Positions 9,850-17,223 of a stretch of 64,000 nucleotides of DNA are shown here, in pieces. Below the pieces are notes generated by a model. The model ran no database searches. It was not told where the DNA came from and was given only the letters and a program-made list of their open reading frames with translations. The translations under genes were made by a program, and so were the position numbers. Source of the stretch: Streptomyces sp. NBC_00659 (lineage in GTDB: Bacteria > Actinomycetota > Actinomycetes > Streptomycetales > Streptomycetaceae). The DNA lies in the NCBI RefSeq assembly GCF_036226925.1, contig NZ_CP109031.1, positions 6,944,001 to 7,008,000 of the forward strand, in the 5' to 3' direction. Position 1 is the first letter of the stretch. The number at the start of each line of letters is the position of its first letter.

Positions 9850-10608
9850 ATGCCCTACGACCCGTCAGCCTTTCCGCCCTTCGCCGTGACCGTGGACCTG
9901 GTCGTGCTGACCGTGCGCCGCCATGCCCTGTGCGCGTTGGCGGTACGGCGGGGCGAGCAGCCGTTCCAGGGGCGATGGGCACTGCCCGGCGGCTTCGTGC
10001 GCACCGACGAGGACCTGGCGCAGGCCGCGGCACGCGAGCTGGCCGAGGAGACGGGCCTGTGCGCCCACGACCCCTCCGTGCCCGCACAGGACAACGGCGC
10101 ACACCTCGAGCAGCTCGCGACCTACGGCGACCCCAAGCGCGACCCCCGGATGCGTGTGGTCAGCGTCGCGCATCTCGCCCTCGCCCCCGACCTCCCCGCT
10201 CCCCGCGCGGGCGGCGACGCGAACAGCGCGCGCTGGGCACCGGTCGAGGAACTGCTGCAGCAGGGCGGGTACGGGCGGGACGGGGAACAGGCGGCGCCCC
10301 TCGCCTTCGATCACGCGCAGATCCTCTCGGACGGTGTGGAGCGCGCCCGGTCCAAGATCGAGTACTCGTCGCTGGCGACCGCCTTCTGCCCCACCGAGTT
10401 CACCGTCGGCGAGCTGCGTCGCGTCTACGAGGCCGTGTGGGGCGTGGTGCTCGACCCGCGCAACTTCCACCGCAAGGTGACCGGTACGCCAGGCTTCCTC
10501 GTGCCCACCGGGGGCACGACCACGCGCCAGGGCGGCCGCCCCGCCCAGTTGTTCCGCGCGGGTGGCGCCACGCTGCTCAACCCCCCGATGCTGCGCCCCG
10601 AGGTCTGA
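9850..10608 (+). CDS. NUDIX hydrolase-like transcriptional regulator (NrtR type)
   Basis: The predicted protein has 252 aa. Residues 15-150 form a NUDIX fold with GRWALPGGFVRTDEDLAQAAARELAEETGL. That resembles the NUDIX box GX5EX7REUXEEXGU, but the first acidic position is shifted, as in NUDIX-type regulators that bind rather than cleave. Residues 165-250 hold a winged helix of the NrtR type (TEFTVGELRRVYEAVWG, then LDPRNFHRKVTGTPGFL). The family senses NAD-related or ADP-ribose ligands and represses NAD or sugar genes. The target here is unknown. The start is the ATG at 9850, supported by the leaderless promoter. Confidence 0.82.
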   Translation: MPYDPSAFPPFAVTVDLVVLTVRRHALCALAVRRGEQPFQGRWALPGGFVRTDEDLAQAAARELAEETGLCAHDPSVPAQDNGAHLEQLATYGDPKRDPRMRVVSVAHLALAPDLPAPRAGGDANSARWAPVEELLQQGGYGRDGEQAAPLAFDHAQILSDGVERARSKIEYSSLATAFCPTEFTVGELRRVYEAVWGVVLDPRNFHRKVTGTPGFLVPTGGTTTRQGGRPAQLFRAGGATLLNPPMLRPEV

Positions 10609-10731
10609 GGGAGGCGGCGAACACGGTTCCGGGCCCACGGGTCTCGGCGAGCTCGCCGGACCTGCGAGGCCCGCCGGAGGCGAGCCGCATGGTGCCCGGA
10701 AAATCCGAAATGTCGCGCTATCTTGCTGTAA

Positions 10732-12495
10732 GTGATCCAGGCCATCGGACTGACCAGCAACATGCGCAAGGCGCGTCCGCCCGCCGTCGACGACGTGTCC
10801 TTCGAGGCGCGCGCGGGCCACGTCACAGCGCTCGTCGGAACCCCGGGCGCGGGCAAGACGACGGCGCTGAGGCTCATGCTCGAACTCCAGCAGGGTCGCG
10901 GAATCACCTACTTCCGCGGCCGGCCTCTGCATCGGATCGCCCATCCCTCGCGTGAGGTCGGCGTACTCCTGGGCGAGGTGCCGGGCCATCCGGCACGTAC
11001 GGTCCGCGGCCAGCTCCGCATGCTGTGCGCCGCCGCCGGGGTGCCCGTGCGCCGCGCGGACGAAGTCCTCGAAGTGGTTGGGCTCGTCAGCCTGCGGGAC
11101 GAGAGTCTGGGCACGCTGTCCCGTGGCATGGACCGCCGGCTCGGACTGGCCTGCGCGCTCCTGTCCGACCCTCACACCCTCGTGCTCGACGGCCCCGCGG
11201 ACGGCCTGTCGGCCAGGGAAGGACGATGGCTGCACGGGATTCTGCGCGCCCACGCGACCCAGGGCGGCACGGTGCTCTTCACCACGGACGACCCCAAGGA
11301 GGCCGCGCGAACCGCCGACCGGGTCGTCACGCTGGAGCAGGGACGCCTGGTCGCCGATCAGGAGGCCGCGGAGTTCGCCCGCACCCGGCTCCGGCCGCGC
11401 GTGGCCGTTCGCAGTCCTCACGCCGCCCGGCTCGGCTCCCTCCTGACCAAGGAAGCCCGCACGGCGCGGCGCTCCGTGGAAGTCGTGCGTGAGGAGGGCA
11501 ACCGGCTCTCGGTGTACGGCAGCACCTGCGCCGACATCGGCGAGACGGCCTTCCGGCACGGCATCCTCGTACACCAACTCGCCGACGAGACAGGGGACAT
11601 GGGTCCAGCGTCGGCCGCGGTGTCCTCGAACGAGGGCGAGTACCCCGCCGAGGAGCCGGGCCCCGCCGATACACCAGCCGCGGACGCCCTGTCCGTCCTT
11701 CCGCCCCCCATCGCCGTACGCCAGGCCCGGAGCCCGCTGCGCCCCCTGCGCTACGAACTGCGCAGGGCCGCCGGTGTCAGCACCGGCTACCTCACCGCCG
11801 CCGCCGTTCTCGTCACCTCGGTCCTCCTGTCCGTCCTCCTGGCCAGAATCGGTCACACGCCTCAGCCGCGCCTGCTGGCCGCGTGGCCGCGCGAACTCCC
11901 GCTTCCGCCCGCCGCGCTCGGCGCCGGGCTGCTGGGCGCCGTCGCCTTCGGCGAGGAGTTCCGCCACCCTGCCCTGGCCGCGGACCGCGGCACCGTCCCG
12001 CGCCGGCTGGGACTGCTGACCGCCAAGCTCCTCGTCGCCTCGGCCACCGCGTTGATGCTGGCGTTCCTCACCGTGGGATGCGACCTCGAAATGCTCTACC
12101 TCGTCTACGGACGGGAGCTCACCGGAGTTCCGTCGGACTGGCTCTCACTGAGCGCGAGTTGGTTCGGCCTCGTGATGGGCTGCGCGTGGGCGGGTGTGCT
12201 GGCGGCCGGCATCTTCCGGTCCACCGCCGCCGGGCTCGCGGCGGTCCTTGCCGTGCCGGTCGTCGTCGTACCCCTCGTACAAAAGGTTCTGTGGGGGCCG
12301 TCTGTGCGGTCGGCAGCCGGATTCCCGGAGCGGCTTCGGGAACTGGTTCTCGTGCAGTGGCCGTTCGGCGGGGAGCGCTACCTGGCTGCCGGTGTGCGGG
12401 TACTGGCCCAACCCGTAGGCGGAGCACTGCTGTTGTCACTGACCGCACTGCTCTGCGCATATCTGCTCACGACCCTGCGGAGCCGAGTCCGATGA
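10732..12495 (+). CDS. ABC protein: degenerate ATP-binding domain fused to membrane domain
   Basis: The predicted protein has 587 aa with a GTG start at 10732. A TATCTT box at 10719-10724 suggests a leaderless message. Residues 1-230 are an ABC ATPase domain with a good Walker A, GTPGAGKTT (36-44). The signature is LSRGM (129-133). The Walker B is LVLDGP (150-155), with glycine where the catalytic glutamate should be. The switch histidine is replaced by D186 in FTTDDPKEA. From about residue 340 there are roughly six hydrophobic segments resembling an ABC-2 permease. Such a protein may bind ATP but hydrolyse it poorly. It sits upstream of whiH. The substrate is unknown. Confidence 0.82.
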   Translation: MIQAIGLTSNMRKARPPAVDDVSFEARAGHVTALVGTPGAGKTTALRLMLELQQGRGITYFRGRPLHRIAHPSREVGVLLGEVPGHPARTVRGQLRMLCAAAGVPVRRADEVLEVVGLVSLRDESLGTLSRGMDRRLGLACALLSDPHTLVLDGPADGLSAREGRWLHGILRAHATQGGTVLFTTDDPKEAARTADRVVTLEQGRLVADQEAAEFARTRLRPRVAVRSPHAARLGSLLTKEARTARRSVEVVREEGNRLSVYGSTCADIGETAFRHGILVHQLADETGDMGPASAAVSSNEGEYPAEEPGPADTPAADALSVLPPPIAVRQARSPLRPLRYELRRAAGVSTGYLTAAAVLVTSVLLSVLLARIGHTPQPRLLAAWPRELPLPPAALGAGLLGAVAFGEEFRHPALAADRGTVPRRLGLLTAKLLVASATALMLAFLTVGCDLEMLYLVYGRELTGVPSDWLSLSASWFGLVMGCAWAGVLAAGIFRSTAAGLAAVLAVPVVVVPLVQKVLWGPSVRSAAGFPERLRELVLVQWPFGGERYLAAGVRVLAQPVGGALLLSLTALLCAYLLTTLRSRVR

Positions 12496-12557
12496 CGACC
12501 GTCCGCACCCTTCCGTTCTCCCTGTGCGCACAACTCCCCGAAGAACGCCCATTTCTT

Positions 12558-12565
12558 TCCGATAA
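12558..12565 (+). promoter_or_regulatory. Candidate sigma-WhiG -10 element for whiH
   Basis: TCCGATAA at 12558-12565 matches the sigma-WhiG -10 consensus GCCGATAA at seven of eight positions, 93 bp before the whiH start. S. coelicolor whiH is known to be transcribed by sigma-WhiG. A matching -35 (TAAA) is weak here, with only GAAG in the right area. Confidence 0.6.
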
Positions 12566-12657
12566 GGCGTCAATTGCGACGGTGTGAGCGATCACCCTTT
12601 CGTGTGCTTTTCACCAAAGACCTCAAGGCAGTTGGAGTAGGCGCCGACAAAAGACCC

Positions 12658-13545
12658 GTGAGTACCCTTGCGCAGACCATGATGACCGCCGCCCGTTCCT
12701 CAGACTCCGGCCTCGCCGGACCGGGCGAACTCGACCGTTACCCCTATACCGACGCGTCCGGTGCCGACCGCGTCGGCCCTTCTGTGTGGGAGAGCGCCGA
12801 ACCGGAGCTCGGCCGTGTCGGCCGACGCGCCACCGGCAGCCGCGGACGCGGACTGCACGGCCAGCTCGTCCAGCAGCTCGGCCAGATGATCGTCTCCGGA
12901 GACCTCGGTGCGGACCGCCCGCTCGTGCCCGAGGAGATCGGCCAGCGGTTCGAGGTCTCCCGGACCGTCGTCCGTGAGTCCCTCCGCGTACTGGAGGCCA
13001 AGGGGCTGGTCAGCGCCCGCCCGAACGTCGGCACGCGCGTGCGTCCCGTCAGCGACTGGAACCTCCTCGACCCGGACATCATCGAATGGCGGGCCTTCGG
13101 GCCGCAGCGGGACGACCAGCGGCGCGAGCTGAGCGAGCTCCGCTGGACCATCGAGCCGCTCGCCGCGCGCCTCGCCGCCGGACATGGGCGTGAGGAGGTC
13201 CAGCAGCGGCTCGGCGACATGGTCGAGATCATGGGCCATGCCATGACGCAAGGTGACGCCCTCACCTTCGCGCGTGCCGACACCGAGTTCCACTCGTTGC
13301 TCATCCAGCTCGCGGGCAACAGGATGCTGGAACACCTCTCGGGGATCGTGTCGGCGGCGCTCCAGGTCTCCGGTGGCCCGGTCACCGGCTGTGACCGGCC
13401 GAACGAGGCCTCGCTGGGTCACCACGCGCGCATCGTCGACGCCCTCGCGGCGGCCGACGGCGCGGCGGCCGAGACGGCCATGCGGCAGCTCCTCATCGTC
13501 CACCCCGAGGTGGAGCGTGTCGTGCCCGCGCCGCGCGAGCACTGA
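12658..13545 (+). CDS. whiH: Sporulation transcription factor WhiH (GntR family)
   Basis: The predicted protein has 295 aa from GTG 12658 (STLAQTMMTAARSSDSG), the same length and opening as WhiH of S. coelicolor. A ~65-residue N-terminal arm precedes the winged helix of the GntR family (GLHGQLVQQLGQMIVSGDL, then RTVVRESLRVLEAKGLVSARPNVGTRV). An FCD-type ligand-binding domain follows, with ELRWTIEPLAARLAA and ARADTEFHSLLIQLAGN. WhiH is needed for efficient sporulation septation in aerial hyphae and represses its own gene. It lies directly upstream of hrdB, as in other streptomycetes. A sigma-WhiG-like promoter precedes it. Confidence 0.95.
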   Translation: MSTLAQTMMTAARSSDSGLAGPGELDRYPYTDASGADRVGPSVWESAEPELGRVGRRATGSRGRGLHGQLVQQLGQMIVSGDLGADRPLVPEEIGQRFEVSRTVVRESLRVLEAKGLVSARPNVGTRVRPVSDWNLLDPDIIEWRAFGPQRDDQRRELSELRWTIEPLAARLAAGHGREEVQQRLGDMVEIMGHAMTQGDALTFARADTEFHSLLIQLAGNRMLEHLSGIVSAALQVSGGPVTGCDRPNEASLGHHARIVDALAAADGAAAETAMRQLLIVHPEVERVVPAPREH

Positions 13546-13952
13546 TCGCGCGCCGAGGGTGACGCGGTCCGGGGCGCGTCAGCGTCCGTGGCGGCGTCGG
13601 ACCCGTGAGTCATCACCCGTCGGGATCTCGCCAAATCCTTCGTGGATGAGGTGGGGTCCCGACGGTGCGACCGGTCGGCGGATCATGAACTAACCTGGCT
13701 TGATAGGATCTGTCATCTTTTGGGCACTTACGGGGTGTGACTCGGGCCACGCAGATTGGGCGTAACGCTCTTCGGAGCAGCGCGATGACCTAAGAGGTGA
13801 TAGCCGAGGAAGGAATACAGACGCCGTGTGTGGCGCTGTGCATCTTCCCGGCCCCGCCCGCGCCGTCGGCCCATCCCCAGTCGGCGGTCGTCGGTTCCTG
13901 TCCGCAGTGGACGGGACCGGAAGCCGTTTTCCAACGTTCCGAGAGGTTGTTC
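13546..13952 (+). promoter_or_regulatory. hrdB upstream region with candidate promoters
   Basis: This 407-bp region separates whiH from hrdB. TAGGAT at 13704-13709 is the best vegetative -10 candidate, about 250 bp before the hrdB start. GGAAT at 13812-13816 resembles the -35 of stress-sigma (sigma-R) promoters, but the partner -10 is poor (GCT rather than GTT at the right distance). GAGAGG at 13941-13946 serves as ribosome site. A long leader with more than one promoter would agree with what is known of hrdB. Confidence 0.4.
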
Positions 13953-15488
13953 GTGTCGGCCAGCACATCCCGTACGCTCCCGCCGGAGATCGCCGAGTCC
14001 GTCTCTGTCATGGCGCTCATCGAGCGGGGAAAGGCTGAGGGGCAGATCGCCGGCGATGACGTGCGTCGGGCCTTCGAAGCTGACCAGATTCCGGCCACTC
14101 AGTGGAAGAACGTACTGCGCAGCCTCAACCAGATCCTCGAGGAAGAGGGTGTGACGCTGATGGTCAGTGCCGCGGAGCCCAAGCGCACCCGAAAGAGCGT
14201 CGCAGCGAAGAGTCCGGCCAAGCGCACCGCCACCAAGACCGTGGCGGCCAAGACGGTGACCGCCAAGAAGGCCACCGCCACGGCGGCTCCGGCTGCCCTC
14301 GCCGACGATTCGGCTGAGGACGCCTCCGCAGGCAAGCCCGCCGCAGCCAAGAAGACGACGGCGAAGAAGGCCGTCGCCAAGAAGACAGTCGCCAAGAAGA
14401 CGGCGGCCAAGAAGACGAGCGCCAAGAAGGACGACGCCGAGCTCGCCGACGACGAGACGGCCGAGGAGACCCCGGGCAAGTCCGGTGCGGAGGAGCCCGC
14501 CGAGGACGGCGCCCAGGGCTTCGTCCTGTCCGACGAGGACGAGGACGACGCGCCTGCGCAGCAGGTCGCCGCCGCCGGTGCCACCGCCGACCCGGTCAAG
14601 GACTACCTCAAGCAGATCGGCAAGGTCCCGCTGCTCAACGCCGAGCAGGAGGTCGAGCTCGCCAAGCGCATCGAGGCCGGTCTGTTCGCCGAGGACAAGC
14701 TGGCGAACGCCGACAAGCTCGCCCCCAAGCTCAAGCGTGAGCTCGAGATCATCGCCGAGGACGGCCGCCGCGCCAAGAACCACCTTCTGGAGGCCAACCT
14801 CCGTCTGGTGGTCTCCCTGGCCAAGCGCTACACCGGTCGCGGCATGCTCTTCCTGGACCTCATCCAGGAGGGCAACCTCGGCCTGATCCGCGCGGTCGAG
14901 AAGTTCGACTACACCAAGGGCTACAAGTTCTCCACGTACGCCACCTGGTGGATCCGTCAGGCGATCACCCGCGCCATGGCCGACCAGGCCCGCACCATCC
15001 GTATCCCGGTGCACATGGTCGAGGTCATCAACAAGCTCGCGCGCGTCCAGCGCCAGATGCTCCAGGACCTGGGCCGTGAGCCCACCCCGGAGGAGCTGGC
15101 CAAGGAACTCGACATGACCCCCGAGAAGGTCATCGAGGTCCAGAAGTACGGCCGTGAGCCCATCTCCCTGCACACGCCGCTGGGCGAGGACGGCGACAGC
15201 GAGTTCGGTGACCTCATCGAGGACTCCGAGGCCGTCGTGCCGGCCGACGCGGTCAGCTTCACGCTCCTCCAGGAGCAGCTGCACTCCGTGCTCGACACCC
15301 TGTCCGAGCGTGAGGCGGGTGTGGTCTCGATGCGCTTCGGTCTCACCGACGGTCAGCCGAAGACCCTCGACGAGATCGGCAAGGTGTACGGCGTGACCCG
15401 TGAGCGGATCCGCCAGATCGAGTCCAAGACCATGTCGAAGCTGCGTCACCCGTCGCGTTCCCAGGTGCTGCGCGACTACCTCGACTAG
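13953..15488 (+). CDS. hrdB: Principal RNA polymerase sigma factor HrdB
   Basis: The predicted protein has 511 aa from GTG 13953, identical in length to S. coelicolor HrdB. The first ~70 residues form region 1.1 ([29 protein letters not shown]). A lysine/alanine-rich low-complexity linker with repeated AKKT units spans about residues 85-165. Region 1.2 begins at [16 protein letters not shown]. Region 2 has [30 protein letters not shown] and [18 protein letters not shown] (-10 recognition). Region 4 ends in the helix-turn-helix [21 protein letters not shown] (-35 recognition). It directs vegetative transcription. A strong terminator follows the gene. Confidence 0.98.
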   Translation: MSASTSRTLPPEIAESVSVMALIERGKAEGQIAGDDVRRAFEADQIPATQWKNVLRSLNQILEEEGVTLMVSAAEPKRTRKSVAAKSPAKRTATKTVAAKTVTAKKATATAAPAALADDSAEDASAGKPAAAKKTTAKKAVAKKTVAKKTAAKKTSAKKDDAELADDETAEETPGKSGAEEPAEDGAQGFVLSDEDEDDAPAQQVAAAGATADPVKDYLKQIGKVPLLNAEQEVELAKRIEAGLFAEDKLANADKLAPKLKRELEIIAEDGRRAKNHLLEANLRLVVSLAKRYTGRGMLFLDLIQEGNLGLIRAVEKFDYTKGYKFSTYATWWIRQAITRAMADQARTIRIPVHMVEVINKLARVQRQMLQDLGREPTPEELAKELDMTPEKVIEVQKYGREPISLHTPLGEDGDSEFGDLIEDSEAVVPADAVSFTLLQEQLHSVLDTLSEREAGVVSMRFGLTDGQPKTLDEIGKVYGVTRERIRQIESKTMSKLRHPSRSQVLRDYLD

Positions 15489-15504
15489 GCCTCGGCCGCA
15501 CGTC

Positions 15505-15543
15505 GGCGAGGGCCCGACCTCCTGTGGGGGTCGGGCCCTCGCC
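15505..15543 (+). terminator. hrdB terminator
   Basis: A perfect 15-bp stem (GGCGAGGGCCCGACC at 15505-15519, complement at 15529-15543) with a 9-base loop lies 16 bases after the hrdB stop. Confidence 0.9.
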
Positions 15544-15619
15544 GTATGCGCGGAGTGCGTGCCTTCGCTCGCTGGATCACTCTGGGTGTTCCAAGACCCT
15601 CCCAGTGTGAGGAGCGCGC

Positions 15620-16438
15620 ATGCGCCGTCCCTACGCCCCGACCTTGGCCCTTGCGGCCGCCGCAGCGGTGATATCACTGACGACCCCCGCCCTGGCGTCC
15701 TCCGACAGCGTTGTCATAGGAAGCCGTCCGGTCCAGATCTCCGAGAGCCCGTGGACGGTCGCGCTGTCCAGCCGTGACCGGTTCGGGGGTACCCGCGCGG
15801 GACAGTTCTGCGGAGGAGTGGTCATCGGCCCGACCACGGTCCTGACCGCGGCCCACTGCCTGGGCGAGGATGTGCTGGGGGCGCCACCGCGCGACGCGGG
15901 CGATCTGAAGGTCATCGCCGGACGCGGGGACCTGGCGTCCGAGGACGGCGAGGAGATCCCCGTACGAGACGTCTGGGTCAATCCGCACTACGACAGTGAG
16001 ACGAACGCCGGGGACTTCGGCGTACTGACGCTCGCCGAGCCGCTGCCGGCCTCCTCCGTGATCCGTATGGCCGCTTCGGGGGACCGGGCGTACGAGCCGG
16101 GGACCGCCGCCGTCGTCTACGGCTGGGGCGACCTGACGGGCGGCGGTGACTATGCGAGCAGCCTGCGTGCCGCCGACGTGCACGTGCTTCCCGACGCCGC
16201 GTGTGAGCGGGCCTACCCCGGTGACGAGTCCGGGACCTACGACGCGGCGTCGATGGTCTGCGCGGGAGAGCCGGCGGGCGGCCGTGACGCCTGCCAGGGG
16301 GACAGTGGCGGGCCGCTGGTCGCCCAGGGCCGTCTCATCGGCCTGGTGTCCTGGGGGAGCGGCTGTGGGCGCGCGGAGAGCCCTGGTGTCTACACGCGGG
16401 TGTCAGAGGCTGTCCAGGCGCTGAACGCGGGCCGCTGA
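15620..16438 (+). CDS. Secreted trypsin-like serine protease (S1)
   Basis: The predicted protein has 272 aa from ATG 15620, with GAGGAG seven bases upstream. Residues 1-26 are a signal peptide ending in ALA, followed by a short propeptide-like stretch before PWTVAL. The catalytic triad is visible: H79 in LTAAHC, D132 in AGDFGVL and S229 in GDSGGP. D223, six residues before the active serine, is at the base of the S1 pocket and predicts cleavage after lysine or arginine. Cysteines are placed for the usual disulphides. It acts outside the cell. A terminator pair brackets the gene, so it is probably monocistronic. Confidence 0.93.
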   Translation: MRRPYAPTLALAAAAAVISLTTPALASSDSVVIGSRPVQISESPWTVALSSRDRFGGTRAGQFCGGVVIGPTTVLTAAHCLGEDVLGAPPRDAGDLKVIAGRGDLASEDGEEIPVRDVWVNPHYDSETNAGDFGVLTLAEPLPASSVIRMAASGDRAYEPGTAAVVYGWGDLTGGGDYASSLRAADVHVLPDAACERAYPGDESGTYDAASMVCAGEPAGGRDACQGDSGGPLVAQGRLIGLVSWGSGCGRAESPGVYTRVSEAVQALNAGR

Positions 16439-16463
16439 GAGCTCTCGGCGATGCGATACGAGT

Positions 16464-16503
16464 GCGGGCGGTCACACCCTGTGTCCAGGGTGTGACCGCC
16501 CGC
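16464..16503. terminator. Strong stem-loop between convergent genes
   Basis: An 18-bp perfect stem with a TGTC loop (16464-16481 and 16486-16503) lies between the protease gene and the convergent small zinc-ribbon gene. It can serve both strands. Confidence 0.85.
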
Positions 16504-16547
16504 TCACCGGCCTGTCGCCGGTACCCGCTCGTCGTTGATGCGAAGGG

Positions 16548-16778
16548 TCAGCGATCTTCGTCGTTGACGCTCTCGGGAACGGACGTGAGCCGCTCCGTCT
16601 CGTCCTGTATCTCAGCGGCGATCTTCTTGAGTTCCGGCTCGAACTTGCGACCGTGGTGGGCGCAGAAGAGCAGTTCTCCGCCGCTCAGGAGGACGACGCG
16701 CAGATATGCCTGGGCGCCGCAACGGTCGCAGCGGTCAGCGGCCGTCAGCGGGCTCGCGGGGGTCAGAACAGTAGTCAC
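16548..16778 (-). CDS. Small zinc-ribbon protein (DUF7455-like)
   Basis: The predicted protein has 76 aa with a GTG start at 16778 and AAGAGG upstream. The sequence has C17 and C20 in DRCDRCGAQAY and C39 with H41/H42 in LLFCAHHGRKF. This is a likely one-zinc knuckle. The C-terminal third is acidic and helical. The family is conserved in actinobacteria near hrdB/parE. Its function is unknown, and nucleic acid or protein binding is a guess from the zinc site. Confidence 0.8.
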   Translation of the reverse strand: MTTVLTPASPLTAADRCDRCGAQAYLRVVLLSGGELLFCAHHGRKFEPELKKIAAEIQDETERLTSVPESVNDEDR

Positions 16779-17068
16779 GTCGCCTCTTCTCTAGCTCGAC
16801 GAGCTGTCGTACCAGGGTCAACATCCAACCAGGCCGAAAACGTTCCCGCTCGCGGCTTTTCCTCGAAATTTTCTTTCGAGCCGGCTGTCTGCTGCCGGTT
16901 GGCGGCGAATGAGCCGTATTGCGTGTCTTTGTGTCTGTACGGGTTCGCGCTGTCTGTCAGGTGTCGGTCCTCCCGGCTGGATTGCCGGTTGTTCATGAGG
17001 ACGTGCCCGGAGCCTAAATGGTTCATGCCTCGAAGGGAACGTGATATGTACTTCACTCCATCGAGGGA

Positions 17069-17098
17069 TCGAACACCCATGCGATCCTGGACTAGGGT
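17069..17098 (+). promoter_or_regulatory. parE promoter region with LexA-box-like site
   Basis: TAGGGT at 17093-17098 is a plausible -10. TCGAACACCCATGCGA (17069-17084) lies in the spacer/-35 area and fits the actinobacterial LexA consensus TCGAACNNNNGTTCGA except for two bases in the right half. The rest of 16779-17193 holds no gene that I can support. Confidence 0.35.
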
Positions 17099-17193
17099 GA
17101 GTTCGTGCGAGGGTGGTGCTACAACGGCTCTACCAGGCCTCGGTACCCTCTGAACGGCGACCGAAGCCGGGCCCTTACCCAAAAGGGTCTCCC

Positions 17194-17223
17194 ATGAAAT
17201 TCAGCGAGGAGCGAACCGCGTGA
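17194..17223 (+). CDS. Possible 9-residue leader peptide ahead of parE
   Basis: ATG 17194 opens a frame MKFSEERTA whose TGA (17221-17223) overlaps the parE GTG start (17220-17222) in a GTGA arrangement. The GAGGAGCG of the parE ribosome site lies inside this frame. If translated, it would couple to parE. No clear ribosome site precedes its own ATG, so it may be chance. Confidence 0.25.
   Translation: MKFSEERTA

Noticed and set aside
13812..13837. Full sigma-R promoter for hrdB
   Set aside because: GGAAT is present but the expected GTT 18 bases later reads GCT; kept only as a weak note.
13797..13952. Longer HrdB starting upstream of 13953
   Set aside because: The GTG at 13953 gives exactly the 511 aa of HrdB and has GAGAGG in front; the extra codons lie in the leader.
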